Assembly (NCBI RefSeq): GCF_000499385.1
Contig: NW_013651838.1
Location: forward strand, 1 to 12,854
DNA length: 12,854 nucleotides
Direction of reading: 5' to 3'
From: Eimeria necatrix
Lineage: Eukaryota; Apicomplexa; Conoidasida; Eucoccidiorida; Eimeriidae
The notes beneath the pieces are model-generated. The model saw nothing but the letters and a program-made list of their open reading frames with translations, made no database searches and was not told the DNA's origin. The position numbers and the translations under genes were made by a program. Positions 1 through 7,844 of this stretch are shown in pieces. Every line of letters starts with the position of its first letter. Within the stretch, counting starts at the first letter, position 1.

Positions 1-80
1 GTTTAGGGTTTAAAGGGTTTAGGGTTTAGAGGGTTTAGGGTTTAGAGGGTTTAGGGTTTAGAGGGTTTAGGGTTTAGGAG
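1..80 (+). repeat. Telomere-like repeat, imperfect
   Basis: About ten units of GTTTAGG(G), many of them the variant TTTAGAGGG. The block then runs into T-rich sequence that looks like the pyrimidine side of an intron. It is probably an interstitial repeat inside the intron upstream of the first visible PDE exon and not a true chromosome end, because coding sequence of a truncated gene follows at once and four more such blocks lie inside the window. Confidence 0.85.
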
Positions 81-388
81 TTTTTAAAAAGAACTCTTTT
101 TTTTAAGAGTTTTATTTCTTTTTTGGACTTTTTTGGAGAGTTTTATTTCTTTTTTCAATTCAAATTCAACCCCACAACTCTCCTCTTCTCCACTTTTCTT
201 TATTTCTCTTTTTTTCGTTTTTTTTCCTTTTTTTCCGTTTTTGGCACTTTTTCACTTTCCAGTTTTCAAAGGAGTCCCTTCTCGATCTTTTTAATTTGTT
301 TCATTCTTTTATTATTTATTTATTTATTTATTTGTTTATTTGTTTGTTCATCATTAGTATTTGTTTATTTATTTATTTATTTATTCAT

Positions 389-423
<35 letters not shown>

Positions 424-455
424 TTTTGTTTGTTTTTAACTTTTTTTATTTTCAG

Positions 456-1006
456 GATTTTGGAGATGCTGACGACTTCGGGCAATTTGTACTCCGTGAG
501 ATTTACAGATGCGGCAAAACAAGATGTGAGAAATTAATTTAATTGATTTAATTAATTTAATTAATTTAATTAATTTAATTGATTTAATTAATTTAATTAA
601 TTTAATTAATTTAATTTAGTTTAATTAATTAAATGAAGCTAATTAATTTAATTAATTTAAATTAGTTACTTCAATTTGATACAATAAATTTAATTCTTAT
701 AGTTCAATTTGCCTCAGTTTAATTAATTTGACTGATTTAATCATTTATTTATTTATGAGTATTTACTTCCTTATTACTATTTATTCATTAATTTATTTAT
801 TATTAATTAATTAATTTATTTTTGCAAACAAATAACTCCCTTTTGGTGTTTAATTGTCTTCAATTAAACATCTTTAATGCAGGAAGTGCAGCGGCAGTTT
901 ATTGAACTTTACAATTCTCCGGAAAAACTCCAAAAAGATTCCACGGAAAAGAAATACAGAAGCAGCAGCAAATCCGTGCTGCGGCAGTACACAGCCAAAC
1001 ACCCAG

Positions 1007-1057
<51 letters not shown>

Positions 1058-1369
1058 AACGCACTGAGACTTCCGCCTTCGGCAGCGCCCGCTCCGCTTC
1101 GGGGCCTGTTGTTGGCAAGTCTATTTTATTAATTAATTAATTAATTAATTAATTAATTAATTAATTATTATGTATTTATTGTTTATTATTTATTTGTTTA
1201 TTTATTCATTTATTTATTTATTTTATTTATTTTATTTGTTTATTTATATATGCTGCAGCATTAATGCACGTTCTGCAGAGGAGCAAATACATCGAGCGAA
1301 CTGGAAAGAATGAATTAAATCAAATGAAATAAACAAATTAAATAAATAAAATAAATAAATAGACAAAAC

Positions 1370-1400
<31 letters not shown>

Positions 1401-1472
1401 TTATTTATTTATTGCGAGTTTAGGACTGGAGTTGAATCCGCAGACGCTGCCGACGGCTGCGTTGGAGCCGCT

Positions 1473-1515
<43 letters not shown>

Positions 1516-3023
1516 TTGCAGCTGCTGCTGCCAGCGCCGCAGCAAACAGCAAAGCTCGCGGGGCTGCTGGGAGTGGACTGGGGCTTCGACTTGCTGCAGT
1601 TCGCGGAAGAGTCCGAAGAAGTTCTTTTGGAAGTTGGATTTTGTTTATTATCTCCTTTGCTATCTGTGGGGTGGGGGTGTACAGACACCGCACTGGCTGC
1701 TTTTTTAAATGCCATCCAGTGTCAGTACATCCGAAATCCTTACCACAACAAAACGCATGCAGCAGCGGTGGCCCACTTGGCCCACTGCCTCGCCTCCATG
1801 CTCGACTTACAGCCCTCGTGAGCCACGCACTGCATGCGTTTGCATGCATGCATGCATGCATGCATGCATGCGTGCATGCATGCATGCATGCATGCGTGCA
1901 TGCATGCGTGCATGCATGCGTGCATGCATGTGCATGCATGCGTGCATGCATGCATGCATGCATGCATGATAAGACGACAGCTCACGTGTGAAATAAAAAG
2001 AAATAAAATGAATAAAATGAATGTTCAAAGAATAAAAAAGAATGTTCAATAAAAACAAACATTAATAAACAATAATAAACACTAATTAGAATCAAATAAA
2101 CCCTTTAATTTCAGTTAAAATGGCATTTAAATTCAATTAAAAAGAAATTTAAATGTTTTTTTTCAAAATGAACTCAATGAAATGAATATGAATAAAATGA
2201 ATATTCAGAAAATATAAAAAAGAATACTAAATAAAACAAACACCAATAAACAATAATAAGCACTAATTAAAACAAAATAAACCATTTAATTGCAATTAAA
2301 GTGGCATTTAAATTCAATTTAAATGCAATTTAAATGTTTTTTTTGCAGAATGAATTCAATTGATAGGGCCACTTTAACTGTTGCAGCTCTTTGCCACGAT
2401 GTGGGACATCCCGGAAGAAACAACCAGTTCTTCGTCAACTCCTACGACCCCCTCGTGAGCTAGGGTTTAGGGTTTAGGGTTTAGGGTTTAGGGTTTAGGG
2501 TTTAGGGTTTAGGGGTTGCCTTCGAATCGTCCCTTCTCTGTGCGCAAAAAGGCCATTGTTTCTTTTTTTGAATTTTTTGAATTAATTTAAATTTTTTTAA
2601 TTAATTTTAACGAATTTAAATGAAATAAAACGAAATAAAAAGAAATAAAGAGAAATAAAGAGAAATAAAAAGCGATAAGAAAGAAACAAAAGGAAATAGA
2701 ACGAAATAAAATGAGATAAAGGAGATAAAACTAAATATAATGAAATAAAACGAAATGAAAGGAAATAAAAGGAAATAAAAAGAGATAAAGGAAATTAATC
2801 GAAGTAAAAAGAAATAAAATAAACTAATCGAAGTAAAAAAGAAATAAAACAAATAAAACAAATAAACAAATAAAACAAATTGGATTAAATTGTTTCCTCG
2901 CAGGCTGTGATTTACAACGACCAGGCGGTGTTGGAAAACTTTCATTCTTGTTTGACTTTTCGAACTTTGGAAAACAAAGAATGCAACATTTTCGCCAACT
3001 TGGAGGACTCAGTGAGCCTCTGT

Positions 3024-3066
<43 letters not shown>

Positions 3067-3215
3067 TTTGTTTGTTTTATTTGTTTGTTTATTTATTTGT
3101 TTGTTTTATTTATTTATTTGCTTTATTCGTTTGTTTTTTTGGTTTTTTTATTTATTTTATTTGCTTTAGAATGCAACATTGTCGCCAACTTGGAGGACTC
3201 AGTGAGCCTTTGTTT

Positions 3216-3247
<32 letters not shown>

Positions 3248-6200
3248 GTTTATTTATTTGTTTATTATTTGTTTGTCTTATTTATTTGTTTATTTGCTTT
3301 ATTTGTTTGTTTTTTTGGTTATTTATTTATTTTTTTTGCTTTAGGATGCAACATTTTCGCCAACTTGGAAGACACAGTGCGCATTTATTTGTTTATTTAT
3401 TTGTTTTATTTGTTTTATTTATTTATTTATTTATTTGTTTGTTTATTTGTTTATTTATTTATTTGTTTATTTATTTGTTCATTTTATTTTTTTATTTATT
3501 TGTTTTATTTGGTTTAATAAACGGAAAGAAAAAGTGCAGTTTGGGGTGTACGTACAGCTGCGGGGTGTCTCGACAGCTTGCATGCAGGGAATTCTTTTTT
3601 GTTTTTGAATTTGAATTTAATTTCTTTTCTTTTGAATTTAATTATTTAATTCAAATAATTATTTATTTCTTTTTATTTATTTCTTTTCAGGATTTCCGAT
3701 TTGTTCGACAAAATATAATTGCATGCATTCTCGCCACGGACATGAAGCAGCACTTCGAAAGCATTTCGCGTTTTAGAGTAATTCAATTTAAATACTTTTT
3801 TATTCTTTTTAATTAATTGATTAATTTATCTATTTATTCTGCTTGCTTGCTAATTGATTGATTAATTTATTTATTTATGTTACTTACTTATTAATTAATT
3901 AATTAATTAATAAGTAAATTATTTATTCTATTTACTTATTTATTAATTGATCAATTAGTTTATTTATATATGCTATTTACTTACTAATTGATTAATTAAT
4001 TAATCAATTTATTTATTTTATTTACTTGTTAATTAGTTAATTAAATTATTTATTTATTCTATTTACTTATTAATTAAGTAATTTATTTATTTATTTATTT
4101 ATTTATTTAAAATGCATTTATTCATCTTTTTGGTTTTTTGAAATTCCGAATTTTTCAGGTCCGGCGAAACTCTCCGGAGTTTAGCTACACCCGAAATGCA
4201 GAAGACAAATGGTAATTTCAAATTCAATTATTTTATTTGTTTATTTTATTTTGTTTATTTATTTTATTTTTTTTTATTTATTTATTCTATTTATTTTATT
4301 TTTCTTATATATCTGTTTTATTTTATTTATGTGTCCGATTTGTTTTATTGCATTTATTTCATTTATTAATTTTTTAATTTAATTTATTTTATTTATTTAA
4401 TTTATTCCACTTATTTTATTTTACTTTTTCAGTTCATTTAACATGTAGTGTATCTGTATTATTTATTTTATTTGTTCCACTTGTTGTACTTATTTTATTG
4501 CGTATTTGTTTTATTTGTATTTATTTGATTTTCCTATTTCTTTTATTTAATCCATTTTTATTAATTGATTTTTGATTTGTTTGAAATGTTTTTATTGTTT
4601 ATTTCTAAGTTTAATTTGGTTCAAATTCAAATTCGATTTTAATTCAAATTTACTTTTAACTCGAATTCAATTTAACTTAACTTTAAATTTAAATTCAAAT
4701 TTAATTCAAATCGAAATTTAGTTTAAATTCAAACTGAATAAAAATTCAACTTTAATTAAAATTCATTTAAAATTTAATTAAAATTAAATTTAATTTAAGT
4801 TCAAATTTAATTAAAATTTAATTAAAATTTAATTAAATTTGAATTCAAATTTAATTAGAATTTAATTTATTTTGAATTCTTTAATTTTTTTAATTTTTTA
4901 TTTTTAGGTTAGTTGCGAAGATGTGCATCAAAGTTGCCGACGTGGGACATGTAAGTTTATTTTTAAAATTAAAATTAAAAATAATTTTAAAAATAAAAAA
5001 TGAATTTAAAAATTAAAAGCAATTTTAATAAAAAACAGTTTTAAAAGTAAAAAATGATTTTTAAAATCATTTTTTACTTTTAAATTAATTTTTAAAAATA
5101 ATTTAAAGTAAAAAATCGATTTGAAAACAAAAAATGATTTTGAAAAGACTAAAGTGATTTTAAAAGGAACAAAATGATTATAAAGTGGTTAAAATGATTT
5201 CAAAAGGACTAAAATAATTTTAAAAAGATTAAAATGATTTTTAAATGATTAAAATGATTTCAAAATGATTAAAATGATTTTAAAATGATAAAATAGACAA
5301 AAGGACAATAACCAAAGACAAAAAAGATAAAAAGGATTAAAATGGAAATGGCAAAAAGAAATGTTTTTTGTTTTCGTTTGATTTTTCAAAAACCAAAAAA
5401 GTTCATATTGATTTCTTTTACTCTCTTTTTAACATGTTTTTAATTTCTTTTTAATTTCTTTTTAATTTCTTTTTAATTTCTTTTTAATTTCTTTTTAACT
5501 TATTTTTAATTATTTGAATTCAGGCGAGCGTTCCTTGGCCTCAGCACTTCCAGTGGTCTTGCAGAGTGGTGGAGGAGTTTTACCAGCAAGGAACGGAAGA
5601 GTTGGAGCGGGTGGGTGGAAAGTAGCGAAAAAAGGGGAATTTTGTGGATTTTTTTTGCAAAAAAAGGATAATTTGGAATAAATATTTGAAATAAAAGGAA
5701 AATAAATCAAATAAAACGCAAAATCGCGAAAAAACGAAGTGTTCAAGTCGCGATTTGCGCAAAGTCGCACCCGCACGCGAGGTGTACGTACACCCCAGCC
5801 GCATGCATGCATGCATGCATGCATGCATGCACCTGAGGTGTACGTACACCCCACTGCGCAGGGCCTTCCGGTGTCGCCTCTTTGCGACCCCCAAAAGCAT
5901 TCCGACATGGCCAAAAGTCAAAATGGATTTCTCGAATTTGTTGTCAAACCTCTTCTCAAAGAAATCGAAGAAATCGAACCTTTCGCATTCGTCAGGTCAG
6001 TCCGCACGCAGCAGCAGCAGCAGCAGCAGCAAAGCAGCAGCAGCAGCAGCAGCAGCAAAGCAGCAAAGCAGCAGCAGCAGCAGCAAAGCAGCAAAGCAGC
6101 AGCAGCAGGGCCTTTGTGTTTGTTCAATTCCTGTTTGTCCTTTATTGTTCAAATTAATTTTTTAATTAATTAATTAATTAATTAATTTAATTAATTATTT

Positions 6201-6302
6201 ATTTATTTATTTTTCTTTTTCAGGGATACGGTGATGAAGAACCTGGAGTACAACAGCTCCCGGTGGCAGCAGCTGCAGCAGCAAAAAGTCACAATTGAAC
6301 TA

Positions 6303-6337
<35 letters not shown>

Positions 6338-6541
6338 TGCCAAAAAGATAAGTACTTCAACAACATCAGCAGTTCGAAAGATTGCAGGTTTAAAAAGGGC
6401 CCCTCAAAGCCATGCGGGGGCCCCCAGGGGGGCCCCCTGAGAGCCTCCATGGGGGCCCCCAGGGGTCTTTAAATGAATCGGAGGGGCCCCACAGTATGCC
6501 CACGCAGCTGCGGGGAGATTTAGAAGAAGCTGAAAGGGAAA

Positions 6542-6587
<46 letters not shown>

Positions 6588-7179
6588 GGAGAATGGGCAG
6601 CCTGCAGCAGATCCAGCAGCAGCAGCAGCAGCAGCAGCAATGCCGCCAGTTGCAGCAGGTGAGGCTTTGGCAGCAAATAAATTCTTTTTATTTATTTTGC
6701 CATTTTTGCCGTTTTCAGTTTTAATTTATTTTTTGCCATTATCATTTTATTTCTTCTTTATTTACTTTTTATATATTTACTTTTTGTTGTTTTGTTTATT
6801 GCTTGTTCTTTTATTTATTATTTACTCCTTTGTTTATTATTTATTCTTTTGTTTTTGTTATTCTTTTATTCATTATTTATTTTTTTTATTTGCCACTCTT
6901 TGATTTAATATTTATTCTTTTATTTATTCTTTATTTGCTATGTATTCTTTATTTATTTTTTATTCTTTTATTTCTCTTTTTGTTATTTATTCATTTATTA
7001 GTTATTTATTCTTTATTATCATTTATCCTTCGCTTTCCTCTTTTTGTTTATTTTTAAAATTTCTTTTTTAATTCCTTTTTCTCCTTTTTTATTTAATTCG
7101 ATTAATTTAATTTAATTGACACAATTCAATTAAATTCAATTAATTCAATTTAATCTAATTTATTTAATCATTTAACTAT

Positions 7180-7234
<55 letters not shown>

Positions 7235-7525
7235 TTTTTGCATGCATGCATGCAGCCCCACCGGATTCGCCGCAGAGCATGGAGTTGACTTCTCCGGGGG
7301 GGAGGTGGGCGTGGGAAAAGTGGAAAAGAAAAATCTTTTTTTTAATTCTTTTTAATTCTTTTTAATTCATTTTTAATTCATTTTAATTCTTTTTAATTCT
7401 TTTTAATTCATTTTAATCCTTTTAATTCTTTTAATTCTATTTCCCTTTGTTTCCCCTTTGCAAGTTTGCTGCAGCTGCATTTAAACCGCTCCAGAAAACC
7501 CCAAAGTGCCGCTGCTAGGGTTTAG
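456..7525 (+). CDS. 3',5'-cyclic nucleotide phosphodiesterase, 5' partial, multi-exon
   Basis: Class I PDE: hydrolyses cAMP and/or cGMP to the 5'-monophosphate and so ends cyclic-nucleotide/PKG or PKA signalling. Exons that join in phase: 456-525, 883-1114, 1424-1817, 2349-2454, 2904-3011, 3691-3777, 4159-4211, 4908-4950, 5524-5610, 5862-5995, 6224-6387, then less surely 6428-6658, 7256-7304, 7465-7525; about 605 residues. If the last three are wrong the frame stops at 6440, giving about 509. Seen in order: NPYHNKTHAAAV, ALCHDVGHPGRNN, AVIYNDQAVLENFH, ECNIFANLE, ILATDMKQHF, IKVADVGH, VVEEFYQQG, GLPVSPLCD, AKSQNGF. The metal-binding His, His, Asp, Asp and the purine-clamp Gln are all present. 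The Asp usual after HNxxHA is Ala, which PDE9-type enzymes also tolerate; QGD reads QGT. Ala15 and Ser13 runs sit N-terminal to the catalytic core. Apicomplexan PDEs usually have an N-terminal multi-pass membrane region; it would lie left of the window. Substrate cannot be told from sequence. Confidence 0.9.
1009..1056 (+). repeat. (GCA)16 homopolymer run in PDE exon 883-1114
   Basis: Pure trinucleotide run read as polyalanine in the PDE frame, between PEA and KRTETS. It lies N-terminal to the catalytic domain, so it is likely a tolerated disordered insertion. Such homopolymeric amino acid runs coded by CAG-phase triplets are typical of Eimeria. Confidence 0.85.
1115..1423 (+). other. Probable GC-AG intron of the PDE gene
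   Basis: The preceding exon ends ...GTTG and is followed by GCAAGT, a GC donor matching the consensus after the second base. The acceptor is GCGAGTTTAG at 1414-1423. Joining gives a Gly codon and continues in the frame that reaches NPYHN. The nearby GT donors (GTTGTT at 1108, GTCTAT at 1119) give the wrong phase. The intron holds (TTAA)n at 1129-1167 and TTTA/AAAT repeats around 1180-1412. Confidence 0.6.
1474..1512 (+). repeat. (AGC)13 polyserine run in PDE exon 1424-1817
   Basis: Pure AGC run coding Ser13 between LEP.L and NLQLLL, upstream of the catalytic core. Same triplet as the Ala run of the previous exon but in a different frame. Confidence 0.85.
1834..1969. repeat. TGCATGC array in PDE intron
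   Basis: About 135 bp of GCATGC/GCATGCGT units starting 16 bases after the splice donor at 1818. From about 1842 it is strictly alternating purine-pyrimidine and largely self-complementary. All frames are open on both strands only because the repeat contains no stop, so the His-Ala-Cys-Met reading frames there are not genes. Confidence 0.95.
2004..2361 (+). repeat. Tandem duplication of an intron 3' end with its exon start
   Basis: Two diverged copies about 181 bases apart, roughly 2004-2180 and 2185-2361. Shared landmarks are AACAAACA.TAATAAACAATAATAA, GTGGCATTTAAATTCAAT and AAATG followed by eight T. The second copy ends TTTTTGCAG and the exon AATGAATTCAATTG; the first ends TTTTTCAAAATGAACTCAATG, the same boundary with a destroyed acceptor AG. 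Confidence 0.75.
2461..2515 (+). repeat. Telomere-like (AGGGTTT) block in PDE intron
   Basis: Seven or more perfect TTTAGGG units starting six bases after the exon end at 2454, directly after the donor GTGAGC. The rest of the intron, 2560-2890, is an A-rich GAAATAAAA repeat ending in the acceptor TTTCCTCGCAG. Confidence 0.95.
2979..3376 (+). repeat. Exon 3' end triplicated as two extra mini-exons
   Basis: The last 32 bases of exon 2904-3011 with their donor recur at 3170-3201 (one mismatch) and 3345-3376 (several mismatches). The two downstream copies are each preceded by TTTGCTTTAG, an acceptor-like end the first copy lacks, and followed by GTGAGC and GTGCGC. Between the copies lie TTTA/TTTG repeats. 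Each extra copy is 32 bases, so inclusion would shift the frame and meet a stop in the next exon. Confidence 0.8.
3545..3586. repeat. Two GTGTAC-type elements plus TGCATGCA
   Basis: GGTGTACGTACAGC at 3545-3558, GGTGTCTCGACAGC at 3564-3577, then TTGCATGCA. They lie in the PDE intron 3012-3690, in a short GC-richer island about 100 bases before the acceptor at 3690. Confidence 0.6.
3778..4158 (+). other. AT-rich PDE intron
   Basis: Donor GTAATT, acceptor TTTTTCAG. It holds only TTAA, ATTTA and TTTA repeats. I see no other feature in it. Confidence 0.75.
4212..4907 (+). other. AT-rich PDE intron
   Basis: Donor GTAATT, acceptor TTTTTAG. The first half is TTTATTT repeats, the second half is AATTCAAATTTAA-type near-palindromic sequence. 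The flanking exons end TG and start G, rebuilding a Trp codon between DK and LVAKM. Nothing else is visible. Confidence 0.75.
4951..5523 (+). other. AT-rich PDE intron with two short tandem repeats
   Basis: Consensus-like donor GTAAGT after the VADVGH codons and acceptor TTGAATTCAG. It contains degenerate TTAAAATGATT units from about 5110 to 5290 and about eight units of TTTTTAATTTC at 5428-5510. No coding signal is seen. Confidence 0.75.
5781..5850. repeat. Paired GTGTAC palindromes around a TGCATGC array
   Basis: Two perfect copies of the 14-bp palindrome GGTGTACGTACACC, at 5781-5794 and 5837-5850, flank a GCATGC array at 5801-5831. The whole lies in the last 80 bases of the PDE intron 5611-5861, ending 11 bases before the acceptor at 5861. 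Confidence 0.85.
6009..6108 (+). repeat. CAG triplet run in PDE intron 5996-6223
   Basis: Interrupted CAG repeats with AAAGCAG breaks. The donor GTCAGT at 5996 and the acceptor TTTTTCAG ending 6223 join an AG to G in phase (Arg, then DTVMKNLEYN), so the run is intronic in this model. If the intron is retained the frame stays open for a while as Gln or Ser runs, so it could be translated in some transcripts. Confidence 0.7.
6305..6336 (+). repeat. Polyserine triplet run in PDE exon 6224-6387
   Basis: About ten AGC codons between TIELN and NAKKIS, just after the last conserved PDE helix (LEYNSSRW). It starts the low-complexity C-terminal tail. Confidence 0.8.
6388..6427 (+). other. Possible 40-nt GC-rich mini-intron of the PDE gene
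   Basis: GTTTAA after ATTGCAG, ending GGGGGCCCCCAG. Removing it shifts from the frame that stops at 6440 to one open to the strong donor CAG/GTGAGG at 6658-6659, and the following exons 7256-7304 and 7465-7525 then match phase. An alternative donor with the same phase is GTACTT at 6352, giving a 76-nt intron. Either is inference from phase alone. Confidence 0.4.
6542..6640. repeat. Opposed CTG and CAG runs
   Basis: (CTG)15-like run at 6543-6588 followed, after about 27 bases, by a CAG run at 6613-6640, so the two can pair as a long hairpin in RNA or single-stranded DNA. In the proposed extended PDE frame they code Ala14 and Ala8, separated by GENGQPAADP. Confidence 0.85.
6660..7255 (+). other. 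T-rich segment, probable PDE intron 6659-7255
   Basis: Starts with GTGAGG and consists of TTTATTT, ATTCTTTT and AATTTAATT repeats. TTTA units run 7174-7238, followed by TGCATGCATGCATGCAG at 7239-7255, which would supply the acceptor. The hydrophobic Phe/Leu reading frames in it are a by-product of T-richness and not membrane proteins. Confidence 0.5.
7305..7464 (+). other. Probable last PDE intron
   Basis: Donor GTGGGC, acceptor TTTCCCCTTTGCAAG (AAG, weaker than CAG). About ten units of TTTTTAATTC fill 7336-7440. Joining the flanks gives Ser between SPGG and LLQLHLNR. Confidence 0.45.
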
Positions 7526-7568
7526 GGTTTAGGGTTTAGGGTTTGGGGTTTAGGGTTTAGGGTTTGGG
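7517..7568 (+). repeat. Telomere-like block at the PDE 3' end
   Basis: Seven units of AGGGTTT with two GGGGTTT variants. In the extended PDE model the stop codon TAG at 7523-7525 is the second-unit TAG of this repeat, so the last residues (Arg, Val) are coded by repeat DNA. Confidence 0.95.
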
Positions 7569-7674
7569 GCTGCAGGCTTTTGCTGCTTTTGTTTTCTTTT
7601 TGTTTTCCGCAGCCGCAGAAAAGTTCGAATTTCAACTTTGAGTTTTTTGGAGTCTTCTTCGCGTCCGCCGGACC

Positions 7675-7720
7675 TCTAAACCCTAAACCCTAAACCCTAA
7701 ACCCTAAACCCTAAACCCTG
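7675..7720 (-). repeat. Inverted telomere-like (CCCTAAA) block
   Basis: Six or seven CCCTAAA units, opposite in orientation to the block at 7517-7568, with 106 bases between them. It lies downstream of the stop of the minus-strand gene ending at 7845, so that transcript would also read TTTAGGG. The spacer has a plus-strand polypyrimidine tract and CCGCAG at about 7608-7613, whose exon use I cannot confirm. Confidence 0.95.
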
Positions 7721-7844
7721 AATTTGAGGGGAGTGCCCAACCAAAGGACCTTCATTATTATTGTTTGTTTACTATTTATATTTATTTATATTTATTTATA
7801 TTATATTTATTATATTTATTATATTTATTATATTTATTTGTTTG
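7721..7844. other. Intergenic AT repeat between convergent genes
   Basis: TTTATATTTA and ATTATATTT units from about 7770. Likely shared 3' flank of the PDE gene (plus) and the Gln/Leu-repeat gene (minus). I see no separate gene in it. Confidence 0.5.

Noticed and set aside
1..80. A true chromosome end at the left edge
   Set aside because: The repeat is degenerate and short, the same repeat occurs four more times inside the window, and a gene truncated at its 5' side follows.
123..542. Hydrophobic Phe/Leu-rich frame as a membrane protein
   Set aside because: It is T-rich intron sequence. The real exon 456-525 is read in another frame, which joins in phase with 883-1114.
1409..2058. His-Ala-Cys-Met repeat proteins on both strands
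   Set aside because: The GCATGC array has no stop in any frame; these frames have no independent coding signal.
2907..3816. Long TTTA-derived membrane-like frames
   Set aside because: They run through intron repeats and miss the PDE splice junctions. Only the 5' part of one matches the exon frame.
7613..7705. Alternative last PDE exon reading PQKSSNFNFEFFGVFF and stopping in CCCTAAA
   Set aside because: It has a good acceptor and could join 7465-7506 in phase, but it needs the weak donor GTGCCG and that upstream exon in a different frame from the better-supported chain. Kept only as a possibility.
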